This document shows, in pieces, positions 27,557 to 39,179 of a stretch of DNA of 64,000 bases. Within the stretch, counting starts at the first letter, position 1. The number at the start of each line of letters is the position of its first letter. The notes beneath the pieces are model-generated. The model did not search any database. It was given only the letters and a program-made list of their open reading frames with translations, and was not told the origin of the DNA. The translations under genes and the position numbers were made by a program. Source of the DNA: Pseudomonas sp. SJZ079 (GTDB lineage: Bacteria; Pseudomonadota; Gammaproteobacteria; Pseudomonadales; Pseudomonadaceae); contig NZ_VIUH01000006.1 of NCBI RefSeq assembly GCF_007993865.1, positions 140,526 through 204,525 of the forward strand, read 5' to 3'.

Positions 27557-28777
27557 TCACTCGGCGACTGGGTGCAGCCAATCCGCCAGGCTCCCTTCAA
27601 ACAACGCCTCCTGCTGAGCATGCAACTGCTCCAAGGCACTGCGCAGCGCCGGATACCAGGGCTCATCGAGCTGTTCCGGCAACTGGCTGAGCCGCGGCAA
27701 TGGCCAGGGACTGTGGCTCAGTAACTGCTCCATGCTGTACTGCCCCAGATCACGACTCAACACCCAGGCGCCCGCGGTAGTCGGGGCGACCAGCTGCCGC
27801 TGCTCAAGGAACTCGAGCACTTCCTCCCATTCATGCTCCGGCAACAGCCAGCCTTGGCGTTGCACGTCGCGATGACGCACCTTCAGGCCCGAGCGTTGGC
27901 GCTCATGAAACACCCGAAGAATCCCCAGAACCACCAGCAGCCGCGGCATGGACTGCTTACGCCACTGCGGCGACGAAGATAGATTGCATACCAGCTCAGC
28001 GCCAAACAGCACAAGAAACCAGGACAAATAGATCCATAAAAGAAACAACGGCACCGTGGCAAACGCCCCGTAGATCAGCTGGTAGCCAGGGAACAGCCTT
28101 ACATACAGGCTAAACAATGCCTTAGCCACCTCGAATAAAACCGCAGTGAACACGCCACCCAAGCACGCATGTTTCAAAGGCACGCGCGCATTCGGCACCG
28201 TCGCATAGAGCAAGGTAAAGGCCGCGACACTGAACAGCAGCGGCATGAATTTCAACGCGGTTTGCGTACCGAGTAACGCATCAGGCCCGGAAACCAGCGC
28301 CAAAGAGGCGATGTAGGTGCTGACCGCAAAGCCCGCCCCCAGCAAGATCGGCCCCAGGCTCAGGATGGCCCAATAGAGTAAGAAACTGGAGACGCCGCGA
28401 CGCGGTTGGCGCACCCGCCAGATGGTGTTGAACGCCTTTTCTATGGTCACCAGCATCCAGAAGGCGGTGACGGCCAACACAACCACGCCAATCCAGGTCA
28501 GCTGACGCGCCTGAGCCGTGAAGTCGCGCAGGTATTCCTGCACGGTTTCACCGGACGAGGGTATGAAATTGCGGAAGATAAAACTCTGAATCTGCTCGCC
28601 CGTTCCCTGAAACGCCGGCACGGCAGAGAGCATGGCGAAGGTCACGGTCATCATCGGCACCACCGCGAACAGCGTGGTGTACGTCAAGGCAGCCGCATTA
28701 TTGGCCCCGCGATCGGCGAGAAAACGCTGGATCAGGAAACGCCAGAACTCCACCAGGTTATTTAAGCGCTGACGCAT
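27557..28777 (-). CDS. YihY/virulence factor BrkB family membrane protein
   Basis: A 406-residue inner-membrane protein with six predicted helices, including [65 protein letters not shown] and [20 protein letters not shown]. The family was once called RNase BN, an assignment later withdrawn; transport or envelope roles are suspected. The C-terminal 120 residues form a soluble extension with a winged-helix-like look ([20 protein letters not shown]). It is divergent from the ArsC-like gene. Confidence 0.88.
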   Translation of the reverse strand: MRQRLNNLVEFWRFLIQRFLADRGANNAAALTYTTLFAVVPMMTVTFAMLSAVPAFQGTGEQIQSFIFRNFIPSSGETVQEYLRDFTAQARQLTWIGVVVLAVTAFWMLVTIEKAFNTIWRVRQPRRGVSSFLLYWAILSLGPILLGAGFAVSTYIASLALVSGPDALLGTQTALKFMPLLFSVAAFTLLYATVPNARVPLKHACLGGVFTAVLFEVAKALFSLYVRLFPGYQLIYGAFATVPLFLLWIYLSWFLVLFGAELVCNLSSSPQWRKQSMPRLLVVLGILRVFHERQRSGLKVRHRDVQRQGWLLPEHEWEEVLEFLEQRQLVAPTTAGAWVLSRDLGQYSMEQLLSHSPWPLPRLSQLPEQLDEPWYPALRSALEQLHAQQEALFEGSLADWLHPVAE

Positions 28778-29042
28778 GCCCTCTCCTTAGCTGCCCATTG
28801 CAAAACCATTGCGCTCGACCAAACCGTGCTGCAGCCCACCTTAAAGCACCTGAGTACGACCGTAGGCCAGGGTTAGCTCACTTGAGCTGCTCCAGGAGCC
28901 TGAGCTTAGCGCACCTGTTCTTGGCGATCAGTCCAGGCTCATCGAGCGCCCCTACTCCAGACAGTAAAGAATCTAGCCTGTTCAGACTCAGGTGCCGACG
29001 CGGTTAGAATAGCCGCCACCTGACGCAAGATGCGACCTGCAC

Positions 29043-30401
<1,359 letters not shown>

Positions 30402-30460
30402 GAAACGCTGGCCGACTCGCCGAACAGTTGCGCAAAGTCGCGAGCAGCAGGCCGGGTTAG

Positions 30461-30820
30461 CAGGCCGTTGAAAAATGTAGCGAGCGACGGCTAGGGCCGT
30501 ACCCGTTCCCTACGGGTAACGGCATTTCCCACATCCATGTGGGTCACAAGGCGAAATCAGCCGCAACGCAGCGAAGTGGAGTAACAGCCGGAGGCTGGCC
30601 CGCACGCAGGGTGAGCGTAGCGAATCAAAAGCGCACGACTGCATGGATGCAGGAGGTAGGGCGAAGCAGGATGCCCGAGCCGAGTGTACGAGCTGTACAT
30701 GAGCATTTTATTCGCTTCGCTCACCCCTTCGGGGCCGCGCTGAAGCGCGTTCAACGCTGCGCTTTTGTGAGGTTGATTTCAACGCGGCATAGCCGAGCGC
30801 AGTAGTTTTTCAACGGCCTG
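30461..30820. mobile_element. MITE-like element, type A long form (360 bp)
   Basis: The ends CAGGCCGTTGAAAAA and TTTTTCAACGGCCTG are perfect inverted repeats, and TTAG stands directly outside both (30457-30460 and 30821-30824), a clear 4-bp target duplication. It shares its right part with the 199-bp element at 23258 in inverted orientation. It also contains an extra internal segment (CCGTACCCGTTCCCTACGGG, ATTTCCCACATCCATGTGGG). No transposase is present. The YTAR-like target is that of the IS5 group, which might move it in trans. Confidence 0.88.
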
Positions 30821-30845
30821 TTAGTGGCGCATGCTACGGACCTGT

Positions 30846-30980
30846 CGACGACACGCCCCCCGAGCGCCGCGTAACCCGGCGTAGCGCCAGCAGTTATACC
30901 GCAATGCCGGGTTACGCCGCAGCCAATCCGGCCTTTGACCGGGCCATTGCGCAGGCGGCTAACCCGGCCTACGAATTGGG
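30846..30980. repeat. REP-like palindromic sequences
   Basis: GCGTAACCCGGCGTAGCG is opposed by CCGGGTTACGCCGCAGCC, and GCGGCTAACCCGGCCTACG follows. These are typical pseudomonad extragenic palindromes built on a GGGTTACGCC core. Together with the MITE they fill the gap between the convergent DUF2069 and hda genes; no gene is seen here. Confidence 0.6.
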
Positions 30981-30994
30981 TTTAGCAGCCGTTG

Positions 30995-31699
30995 TTACCA
31001 GCCCAGGGTTTCTTTCAGGAAGGGAATCGTCAGCTTGCGCTGGGCTTGCAGGGAGGCCTGGTCCAGGCGCTCCAGCAGGTCGAACAATGCACTCATGCTG
31101 CGTTCGCCGCGGGTCAGGATAAACCGTCCGACCTCATCGCTCAGGTGCAAACCACGACGCGAGGCGCGCAGTTGCAGGGCGCGCAGCTTGTCTTCATCGG
31201 ACAGCGATTGCAGCTGGAAGACCAGGGCCTGGGTCAACCGCGACTGCAGGTCGGCGAGCTGCACCGGCAGTTCCCGTGGCGAGGCGTTGGCTGCCAGCAG
31301 CAGACGCCGGCCACTGTCGCGCAGGCGATTGAACAGGTGGAACAAGGCCTCTTCCCAATCACTACGCCCGACTACGGCATCCAGATCATCGAGGCAGACC
31401 AGCTCGCAGCGCTCCAGGTTGTCCAGCAACTCGGGCCCGTGCTCAACCATCTCCGCCAACGGCAGATACACCGCCGGCTCGCCGCGCTGCTCGAAACGCA
31501 AGCAAGCCGCCTGCAGCAGGTGGCTGCGGCCAACACCGCCACCACCCCACAGATAGATCAGGCTTTCCGTCCAGCCGGCGTCCGCTTCGCACAGACGCTC
31601 GACATAGCCGAGCGCCGCAGCATTGGCACCGGGATAATAGTTGGCGAAGGTGGCGTCATCGCGCAGACGCACACCTAGAGGCAGTTGAATGGGTGTCAT
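30995..31699 (-). CDS. hda: DnaA-homologous regulator Hda
   Basis: AAA+ protein that, with the sliding clamp, promotes ATP hydrolysis by DnaA and so limits replication initiation. The 234-residue protein begins MTPIQLPLGVRLRDDATFANYY, containing a clamp-binding QLPLG motif. The P-loop-like YLWGGGGVGRSHLLQA has Arg in place of Lys, as usual for Hda. The Walker B-like CLDDLDAVVG and sensor/Arg-finger regions follow (SRLTQALVFQLQSLSDEDK). The ATG overlaps the upstream permease stop by four bases. Confidence 0.93.
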   Translation of the reverse strand: MTPIQLPLGVRLRDDATFANYYPGANAAALGYVERLCEADAGWTESLIYLWGGGGVGRSHLLQAACLRFEQRGEPAVYLPLAEMVEHGPELLDNLERCELVCLDDLDAVVGRSDWEEALFHLFNRLRDSGRRLLLAANASPRELPVQLADLQSRLTQALVFQLQSLSDEDKLRALQLRASRRGLHLSDEVGRFILTRGERSMSALFDLLERLDQASLQAQRKLTIPFLKETLGW

Positions 31700-32787
31700 G
31701 CGGGGCTTGGCGGCTCGTCAGAAGCGCTTGGGGATTCTCCGTAAAGAGCGGAAAGTTTATAGAAATCATGCGCATGGCGCACTAAAACCATGATTACCGC
31801 AGCCACAGGCAGGGCCAACAATACACCGCTGAAGCCGAACAGCTGGCCGCCCGCCATGATTGCGAAGATCACCGCCACCGGGTGCAGGCCGATCCGGTCG
31901 CCGACCAGCCAGGGCGTCAGCAGCATGCCCTCCAGCATCTGCCCGGCCACAAACACCGCGGCAATCGCCATCAGCGGGTAGAAGTCGCCGCCAAACTGGA
32001 ACAGCCCTGCCGTCAAGGCTGCGCCTATGCCCACCACCACGCCCAGGTACGGCACGATACTGGCCAAGCCCGCCAACAGACCAATCAACAAGCCCAGCTC
32101 CAGACCGATCAGCATCAGCCCGACGGCGTACATGATGCCCAACGCCAGCATCACCAGGAGCTGCCCACGCAGGAAAGCCCCCAGCACTTCGTGGCACTCG
32201 CCGGCCAGCGTCACGACCAAGCCTTCGCGGTTGCGCGGTAGCAGGCCACGCAGTTTGGCGACCATCAGGTCCCAGTCGCGCATCAGGTAGAAGCTGACCA
32301 CCGGAATCAGCAACAGATTGGCCAACCAGGCCAGCAGGGCCAAGCCTGAAGAAGTGACCTTGGCTAGCACCTTGCCGACAATATCGCCGGTTTTGCCCAA
32401 GTGTTCGGAGAAGGCGGTTTTCAGCTGGTCGAAACGCCAGAAGCCATCGTCCAGCCCCAACTGAGCCTGCACCCAAGGCAGCGCCTGGTGCTGCGCCCAG
32501 TCGAGTATCTGCGGCGCCAGCTCATACAGGCGCATCAACTGCTTACCCAGCAGTGGTACCAGCACCAGCAGCAAGATGGCCAGAATCAGGCTAAACAGCG
32601 CAAATACCACGATCACTCCCCAGGTGCGCGAGAGCTTCCAGCGCTCCAGACGATCCACCAATGGATCGCCCAGGTAGGCCAGCAGTACGCCGATCAGGAA
32701 TGGCGAGAGAATCGGGTGCAGCAGATACAACAACCAGCCGAGCAGTAACAGCCCAGCCATCCATAGCCAGCGCGGTGAATCAATCAT
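31696..32787 (-). CDS. AI-2E transporter / PerM family permease
   Basis: A 363-residue membrane protein of the AI-2E transporter family. It has N-terminal helices (WLWMAGLLLLGWLLYLLHPIL) with LSPFLIGVLLAYLGDPLVDRL, a soluble central region and C-terminal helices (LGIMYAVGLMLIGLELGLLIG, ASIVPYLGVVVGIGAALTAG, IAAVFVAGQMLEG). The motif PYLG is family-typical. Members include AI-2 exporters, sodium/proton antiporters and PerM, so the substrate is open. Translationally coupled to hda by a 4-bp overlap. Confidence 0.87.
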   Translation of the reverse strand: MIDSPRWLWMAGLLLLGWLLYLLHPILSPFLIGVLLAYLGDPLVDRLERWKLSRTWGVIVVFALFSLILAILLLVLVPLLGKQLMRLYELAPQILDWAQHQALPWVQAQLGLDDGFWRFDQLKTAFSEHLGKTGDIVGKVLAKVTSSGLALLAWLANLLLIPVVSFYLMRDWDLMVAKLRGLLPRNREGLVVTLAGECHEVLGAFLRGQLLVMLALGIMYAVGLMLIGLELGLLIGLLAGLASIVPYLGVVVGIGAALTAGLFQFGGDFYPLMAIAAVFVAGQMLEGMLLTPWLVGDRIGLHPVAVIFAIMAGGQLFGFSGVLLALPVAAVIMVLVRHAHDFYKLSALYGESPSASDEPPSPA

Positions 32788-32948
32788 GCTCAGACCTCAG
32801 TTCGCAAAATAGACTGTCCAGGACAGGTCTTCAGCAGCGCAGTGCACCGACGCTATCGGCTCTAGCACTCACATCCATAAAAACAGAGCGCTAAAGCGGC
32901 GTGCAGCGGTTTGTCGCGCGGCGCTCATCGCCCACAGTGCGCGGCAGT

Positions 32949-33983
32949 CTACCAGCGAAACCGCAGCACATCGCCGCGCGGCAGCACTTGCGGCGCCTGC
33001 CCCTCAGCGGGCGGTTGGTTGGCATCAATCGGCTCGGCCTCGGCCGGCACTTCCTGCAGCTTCGCCAAAGCCAGTTGCGCGCGCAGCTGTTCGGCACTGG
33101 CGTTGACCCGATAAATCAGGCGATCGCCTTGCACGCTGACTAACTGCGCAGCAAAGGGCTCGAGGATTCGCTGCAACTCGGCATAACGGGTTAGGTCGGC
33201 ACCCTCTATTTGAACGGTCAGGTGGGAGGTGGAACCCGGCGCGATGACGAAACGCGGCGCCAGCCGCTCATTCAGCGCCAGCATCACGGCATCGGCCAAC
33301 GCGGCCTGGTCGGCGCCTTCGGCCTTGCCTTGCTCGCGCGCATCGCCCAACCACAAACGCCACTTGGCTTGCCATTGGCCGTTCTCTTCGCGGGCTTGTA
33401 CGACCAGCAAGGCATCGGCGGCGTAACGCTCGGACGCCGCGCGCAACTCTGTCGGCTCGCTGGCCGCCAATTTCTCCGGCGTTGCGACCAGCTGCTCGTC
33501 CAGATCGGCCAGCGGCAAACGCAGCGGCAACCCCCAGTGCTGCGCCGCCTCAGTCAGGGGCACGGCGCTGCTCTGGCCATCGCCGATCAAGCTCGCGCCA
33601 TCGCCCGTTTCATTCAACCACCAGGCAAGGATCGCCGGGCGATTGGTCCCCCACAACGACAACCCAGCCTGACGCAGGCTGCGATCGGTACTGACGGGAT
33701 CGAAGTCGACCAGCAGGCTGTCACCTTTATAGTCGTACTGGCTGACAATCTGCTGTGGGTCTTTGCGCAACTCCGCCAACCCTGGGTTTTGCGCTGCCTC
33801 GCGCCGCCCGGTCAAGCGCAGAACCAGGGTATCCAGGGCGCGGCCAAGGGCCGCATCACGTTCTTCCGGCTGCTGGCTGGCAACCGGCTCGCGCACCTGA
33901 TACAGGTCACTGACAGTCGCCGCCAGACTCGGCAAGCTGAGCAACGGCAAACACAGGACAAGCAAGCGAGCAATCAGGCGCAT
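32949..33983 (-). CDS. DUF2066 exported protein
   Basis: A 344-residue protein with a cleavable signal peptide (LLVLCLPLLSLPSLAA) and the DUF2066 pattern DLYQVREPVASQQPEERDAALGRALDTLVLRLTG in pieces, including ALDTLVLRLTG. It is presumably periplasmic. The function is unknown. It is first in a minus-strand run with the permease and hda (161-bp gap) and divergent from purM. C-terminal segment: GDVLRFRW. Confidence 0.82.
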   Translation of the reverse strand: MRLIARLLVLCLPLLSLPSLAATVSDLYQVREPVASQQPEERDAALGRALDTLVLRLTGRREAAQNPGLAELRKDPQQIVSQYDYKGDSLLVDFDPVSTDRSLRQAGLSLWGTNRPAILAWWLNETGDGASLIGDGQSSAVPLTEAAQHWGLPLRLPLADLDEQLVATPEKLAASEPTELRAASERYAADALLVVQAREENGQWQAKWRLWLGDAREQGKAEGADQAALADAVMLALNERLAPRFVIAPGSTSHLTVQIEGADLTRYAELQRILEPFAAQLVSVQGDRLIYRVNASAEQLRAQLALAKLQEVPAEAEPIDANQPPAEGQAPQVLPRGDVLRFRW

Positions 33984-34343
33984 GGAATAAGCTCTCGACA
34001 GGCGGAAGACCGCGCATAGGGCGCAGTAGAAGCCTATACCTTAAACAGCCGCCTGCGCCCCGGCAACCACAGTGCGGGCGGGTGGCCGCTGCACGGCAAG
34101 CCTGATAAAATCGCGCGCCTTCGCAGACCGGTCACCAGGGAGCCTGTCAGGCTTAGGACTGTCCTACTGTGAAAGACTGGATATTGGCGGCTTTTACCAC
34201 TCCAACTCGTTAAATAGGGCGACTATTCGCCTCGTTTGATTGATCAAAGCCCCTCAATCCCAGCCTTTCTCGCTACGGACGCCAAACCCGACAGACTCCC
34301 AGCACCGGCGCCCATCCGACTTCCCCCTTAAAGGCCTGGATCT
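33984..34343. other. Divergent promoter region DUF2066 / purM
   Basis: About 360 bp with no supported gene. CCTGATAAAATCG near 34100 and GTTAAATAGGG near 34210 are the best plus-strand -10-like sequences for purM. No recognisable operator, riboswitch or terminator was seen. Confidence 0.4.
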
Positions 34344-35401
<1,058 letters not shown>

Positions 35402-35402
<1 letters not shown>

Positions 35403-36052
35403 TGCCAAACCCCTGCAATGTGGTGGTGCTGATCTCGGGCTCTGGCAGCAATCTGCAGGCGCTACTCGACAGCATCCCGGCCGGCGATAACCCGGCCCGC
35501 GTGTGCGCGGTGGTCTCCAACCGCGCCGATGCTTATGGGCTGGAAAGGGCCAAAGCGGCCGGCATCGCCACGCGGGTGCTCGACCATAAGGCCTTCGACG
35601 GTCGCGAGGCCTTCGACGCGGCGCTGATCGAGACCCTCGACGCCTTCGAGCCGCAACTGGTGGTGCTGGCCGGCTTTATGCGCATCCTCACCCCAGGATT
35701 CGTGCGCCACTACGCTGGGCGTCTGCTGAACATCCACCCCTCGCTGCTACCTAAGTACAAGGGCCTGCACACCCATCAACGGGCACTGGAGGCCGGCGAC
35801 AGCGAGCATGGCTGTAGCGTGCACTTCGTCACCGAGGAACTCGATGGCGGCCCTCTGGTCGTACAGGCAGTCATCCAGGTACAGTCACACGACTCGCCAA
35901 CCAGTCTGGCGCAGCGGGTGCACGAACAGGAACACCAGATTTACCCACTGGCCGTGCGCTGGTTTGCCGAAGGGCGTTTACGCCTGGACGAACAAGGCGC
36001 CGTGTTGGATGGCCAACCGTTGCCGAGTACCGGCCACTTGATCCGAACGTAG
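35402..36052 (+). CDS. purN: Phosphoribosylglycinamide formyltransferase PurN
   Basis: Transfers a formyl group from 10-formyl-THF to GAR in purine synthesis. The 216-residue protein starts MPNPCNVVVLISGSGSNLQALL (phosphate-binding loop). Catalytic residues lie in LLNIHPSLLPKYKGLHTHQRAL (Asn-His) and CSVHFVTEELDGGPLVVQA (Asp). It overlaps purM by one base. A dispersed repeat follows the TAG stop immediately. Confidence 0.97.
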
Positions 36053-36195
36053 AAGGTGTTTCCAAATTCAACGAGCGAAGGTCAGGCAAGGCAAAAATGG
36101 CTGAGGAAGCGGAGTTTACGTATTGTAAATGAGCACTCCGAAGCCATTTTTAACGCCGCATCACCGAGTGCAGCCAATTTGATAACAGCTTCTTA
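36053..36195. repeat. Dispersed imperfect palindrome (MITE-like), copy 2
   Basis: An approximately 140-bp imperfect palindrome with ends AGAAGGTGTTTCCAAATT and AATTTGATAACAGCTTCTT. The core GCGAAGGTCAGGCAAGG ... GCGGAGTTTACG ... GTAAATGAGCACTCC ... CGCCGCATCACCGAGTGC is shared with the copies at 10.45 and 39.06 kb. It starts at the purN TAG stop, and its right end touches the AGGAG of the next gene, so it separates two genes exactly. Confidence 0.72.
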
Positions 36196-36204
36196 GGAGA
36201 CATC

Positions 36205-36921
36205 ATGCGTCGCGCCTTATTGTTCGCCCTCGCCCTACTCAGCCTGCCGGCCCTGGCCGCGGAGCCGACACCGTTTTCCGCCAGCTACACCGCCGACTGG
36301 AAGCAGGTGCCCATCAGCGGCACCGCCGAACGCAGTTTGCAGCGCCAGGAAAACGGGCGCTGGCAACTCAGTTTCGAAGCTTCGATGTTGGTCGCCAGCC
36401 TCACCGAAACCAGCACCCTGCGCGTCGAAAATGGCGCACTGATGCCGCTGACCTACCGCTTCGAACGCGGCGGGCTGGGCAAAAGCAAAGTGGTCGAGTA
36501 CGACTTCGACTGGAACGAAAAGCAAGTGATCGGTAGCGACCGCGGCAACCCGGTGCGCTTCCCGCTCAATCGCAATCTGCAGGACAAATCGACTTACCAG
36601 CTGGTGTTGCAACAGGATGTCGCCGCCGGCAAGAAGAGCATGAGCTACCAGGTCCTCGACGGCGACGAAATAGAGACCTACGACTTCCGCGTGCTCGGCG
36701 AAGAGACCGTACGCACCAAGGCCGGTCTGATTGACGCAATCAAGGTCGAACGCGTGCGCGACCCGACGCAAAGCAAGCGCAAGACCATCCTCTGGTTCGC
36801 CAAGGACTGGAGCTACCTGCTAGTTCGCTTGCACCAGGTGGAAAAGGACGGCAAGGAATACCAGATCATGCTGAAAGACGGCACGGTCGATGGCAAGCCG
36901 GTCGAAGGTCGTCGCGACTGA
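36205..36921 (+). CDS. DUF3108 periplasmic protein
   Basis: A 238-residue protein with a signal peptide (RALLFALALLSLPALAAEP) and the DUF3108 pattern (FSASYTADWKQVPISGTAERSL; GKSKVVEYDFDWNEKQV; STYQLVLQQDVAAGKKSMSYQVLDG split across the middle). Mostly beta structure is expected. The function is unknown. It has the genomic position of P. aeruginosa PA0943 after purN. The SD AGGAG lies at the edge of the upstream repeat, and a terminator follows. Confidence 0.85.
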   Translation: MRRALLFALALLSLPALAAEPTPFSASYTADWKQVPISGTAERSLQRQENGRWQLSFEASMLVASLTETSTLRVENGALMPLTYRFERGGLGKSKVVEYDFDWNEKQVIGSDRGNPVRFPLNRNLQDKSTYQLVLQQDVAAGKKSMSYQVLDGDEIETYDFRVLGEETVRTKAGLIDAIKVERVRDPTQSKRKTILWFAKDWSYLLVRLHQVEKDGKEYQIMLKDGTVDGKPVEGRRD

Positions 36922-36939
36922 GCCAAGCGAACGAAGCGA

Positions 36940-36965
36940 AGCCGGGCGATGCCCGGCTTTTTTAT
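36940..36965 (+). terminator. Terminator after the DUF3108 gene
   Basis: AGCCGGGC and GCCCGGCT pair around GAT and continue into TTTTTTAT, 19 bp after the stop codon. This is a classical intrinsic terminator. Confidence 0.9.
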
Positions 36966-37017
36966 GCAACAAAAAGTAGTCTGGAGGAAATCCGGGGCAA
37001 CGGCTGTCGCACAGCAA

Positions 37018-37044
37018 GCACCCGGATTGCATCCGGGCTACGAC
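37018..37044. repeat. REP-type palindrome
   Basis: CCCGGATTGCATCCGGG followed by CTACGAC, the common pseudomonad extragenic palindrome. The same sequence forms the right arm of the longer inverted repeat at 57803-57865. Confidence 0.6.
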
Positions 37045-37107
37045 GCTGTCGGCGGGTCAGCTCCCGGCTGTAAGCTACTGCCCTGGAGAGATACGCGAGG
37101 AGAGCCG

Positions 37108-37383
37108 ATGGACATCCTTTATCAGCCGCTGGCTTGTGATCTGCACGACTACCTTGAGATCGCCTGCCTGTATCACTACCGACTGCACATCGAGTTGAAC
37201 GATGGCGACAGCCTCGATGCCGAGGCACTCACCTCCGCAACCACGCCGAGCAAGGAAGAGTTCCTGATTGTGCTCAGCGCCCAAGGCCAGCAACGTCTAC
37301 GCCTGGATCGCCTGCTCGCGATTACCCCACTGTCAGCCAATGCGCGCTTCGCCCGGGTGTTGCTAAGCCCGGGCGCTTGCTGA
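37108..37383 (+). CDS. rof: Rho-binding antiterminator (Rof family)
   Basis: A 91-residue Sm-like fold protein. The N-terminus YQPLACDLHDYLEIACLYHY and the later LRLDRLLAITPL match the Rof/YaeO family, whose E. coli member binds Rho and blocks Rho-dependent termination. The start is set by CGAGGAGAG seven bases upstream. It probably acts as a Rho inhibitor; its activity in pseudomonads is inferred from family membership. Confidence 0.82.
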   Translation: MDILYQPLACDLHDYLEIACLYHYRLHIELNDGDSLDAEALTSATTPSKEEFLIVLSAQGQQRLRLDRLLAITPLSANARFARVLLSPGAC

Positions 37384-37395
37384 GCTGCACACAAA

Positions 37396-37422
37396 CAGAA
37401 GCCGGGCAGTACCCGGCTTCTG
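37396..37422. terminator. Hairpin between convergent rof and DUF2058 genes
   Basis: CAGAAGCCGGG and CCCGGCTTCTG pair perfectly (11 bp) around CAGTA. It has no long T tract on either strand, but its location between convergent genes suggests it limits read-through in both directions. Confidence 0.6.
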
Positions 37423-37439
37423 CATGAACATAGTGCGAC

Positions 37440-37979
37440 TCACCACATCAGGTCATCCGGCACCTGGTAGGCGGCATAGGGGTCGTCAGCATCCGGCGCC
37501 TCGGTCGGCGTATTGAGCAAGATCACCCGCTGCGGATCGCGCTCCTGGATCTTCAGCGCCGCCTCACGCGGAATCACTTCATAGCCACCGCCATGCCGGA
37601 CGATCGCCAGCGAGCCGCGGCTGAGCTTGTCACGCATCAGGCTGTTCACCGACAGGCGCTTGACCTTCTTGTCGTCGACGAAGTTGTAGTAATCCTCGGT
37701 GGTCAGCTTGGGCAGCCGGGAGACCTCGATCAACTGCTTGATCTGCGCGGCGCGGGCCTTCTGCTCGGCCTTCTCCTTCTGCTGACGGTTCAACTCCTGG
37801 TCGCGGGCAGCCTTCTCGGCCATGGCCTGACGCGCGGCGAGCTGCTGCGACTGGTCTTTCTCGACCTGGCCTTTGTGCTCCAGGCGCTCCTGCTTTTGCT
37901 TCTGCTTGCTAGCCTGTTTGGCCTGCTTTTCGTTGACTAGCCCGGCTTTGAGCAGTTGGTCGCGTAGTGATATAGCCAT
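37440..37979 (-). CDS. DUF2058 (YaiL-like) protein
   Basis: A 179-residue soluble protein. The start MAISLRDQLLKAGLVNEKQAK is typical for DUF2058. It is followed by a highly charged Lys/Gln/Glu helix (about 20-85) and a small C-terminal domain (YNFVDDKKVKRLSVN, GSLAIVRHGGGYEVIPREAA). The family may contact nucleic acid or ribosomes, but its function is unproven. Confidence 0.88.
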   Translation of the reverse strand: MAISLRDQLLKAGLVNEKQAKQASKQKQKQERLEHKGQVEKDQSQQLAARQAMAEKAARDQELNRQQKEKAEQKARAAQIKQLIEVSRLPKLTTEDYYNFVDDKKVKRLSVNSLMRDKLSRGSLAIVRHGGGYEVIPREAALKIQERDPQRVILLNTPTEAPDADDPYAAYQVPDDLMW

Positions 37980-38166
37980 AACTTACCTATTCAAAACAAA
38001 ATTCAATGACCGCAACCGCCAACTACCGCGTGATTGAGGCCATTTCTAATTATCCAACGACATCGCCTGCCGGCCATGACTCGAGCCTGCGCTCCGAGGG
38101 CCGTGAGAGGCGGGACATGCCTCGTTCAACAGTCCCTACATCCCCGCTAGCGTAACAACCCGGAGA

Positions 38167-38985
38167 CTACTGCCGCTCCAGTTTTTTGGCTTCCCCCCAC
38201 AGCGCATCCAATTCGTCCAGCTCGCACTCCTCGATCGGTCGCCCCGCCTCGCGCAGCGCCTGTTCGATAAAGCGAAAACGACGTTCGAACTTGCTATTGG
38301 CAGCGCGCAAGGCCGACTCCGGATCGACCTTCAGGTGCCGGGCGAGGTTGGTCACCACAAACAACAGGTCACCGATCTCCTCGGCCACGGCCTGCGGATC
38401 GTTCTCGCTCATGGCCTCGAGCACTTCGTCGAGTTCTTCGCGCACCTTGTCCACCACCGGCAAGGCCGCCGGCCAGTCGAACCCCACCTGGGCGGTGCGC
38501 TTCTGTAATTTGACGGCACGCGTCAGCGCCGGCAAGGCGTTGGGCACATCGTCGAGCAGCGACAACTGCTGCGGCTCAGCGACTTTCTCCGCCCGCTCCT
38601 CGGCCTTCAGTTCTTCCCAGCGCTGCTTGACCGCCGCCTCTGCCAGTTTGGCGGTATCAGGCGTGCCATACAGGTCACCATCAGGGAACACATGGGGGTG
38701 ACGCCGCAGCAATTTGCGGGTGATGCCGTCGACCACCTGGGCGAACTGGAAATGCCCGTCCTCCTGGGCCAACTGGCTGTAATACACCACCTGGAACAGC
38801 AAATCGCCCAACTCGCCCGGCAGGTGATCGAAGTCGCCACGCTCGATGGCGTCGGCCACCTCATAAGCCTCTTCGATGGTGTAAGGCACGATGCTCGCGT
38901 AGGACTGTTTCAGGTCCCAGGGGCAGCCATGCTGCGGGTCTCGCAGGCGCGCCATCAGGTGCAGCAGGTCGTCGAGTTGGTACAT
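38167..38985 (-). CDS. mazG: Nucleoside triphosphate pyrophosphohydrolase MazG
   Basis: Hydrolyses (d)NTPs to monophosphate and PPi. The 272-residue protein has two MazG repeats. The first has CPWDLKQSYASIVPYTIEEAYEVADAI and HLPGELGDLLFQVVYYSQLA (EExxE plus GDxLF metal-binding pattern). The second has KVREELDEVLEAM and AVAEEIGDLLFVVTNLARHL. In E. coli mazG is linked with relA and modulates the stringent response; here it also lies just downstream of relA, with one repeat between. Confidence 0.95.
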   Translation of the reverse strand: MYQLDDLLHLMARLRDPQHGCPWDLKQSYASIVPYTIEEAYEVADAIERGDFDHLPGELGDLLFQVVYYSQLAQEDGHFQFAQVVDGITRKLLRRHPHVFPDGDLYGTPDTAKLAEAAVKQRWEELKAEERAEKVAEPQQLSLLDDVPNALPALTRAVKLQKRTAQVGFDWPAALPVVDKVREELDEVLEAMSENDPQAVAEEIGDLLFVVTNLARHLKVDPESALRAANSKFERRFRFIEQALREAGRPIEECELDELDALWGEAKKLERQ

Positions 38986-39059
38986 GGAAAATTCCGGTTT
39001 CAGTTCTCAGCAAAAAACTTCGCGGCCAAGGCCGCTCCCACAACAGCACGTTCACACAA

Positions 39060-39179
39060 GCGCTGAGCGACGCGAGCGACGGCCAGACAAGCCGAAGGGG
39101 AAGTTAAAAAGCGCAGTTGGCTTTTGCCAATGAGCATTTTTCACTTTCCCTTCAACGTCGTATGGTCGAGCGCAGCAGC
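39060..39179. repeat. Dispersed imperfect palindrome (MITE-like), copy 3
   Basis: An approximately 120-bp repeat between mazG and relA. It holds CGCGAGCGACGGCCAGACAAGCCG, GCGCAGTTGGC/GCCAATGAGCATT and GTCGTATGGTCGAGCGCAGCAG, matching the cores at 10.45 and 36.06 kb with more divergence. Its right end abuts the relA stop codon. No gene is present. Confidence 0.68.

Noticed and set aside
30539..30805. An 88-codon frame in the 30.5-30.8 kb region
   Set aside because: It is translated MITE sequence shared in reverse at 23.3 kb; no gene features.
30995..31699. Walker A of Hda has Arg in place of Lys
   Set aside because: The same substitution occurs in E. coli Hda; it is not a defect.
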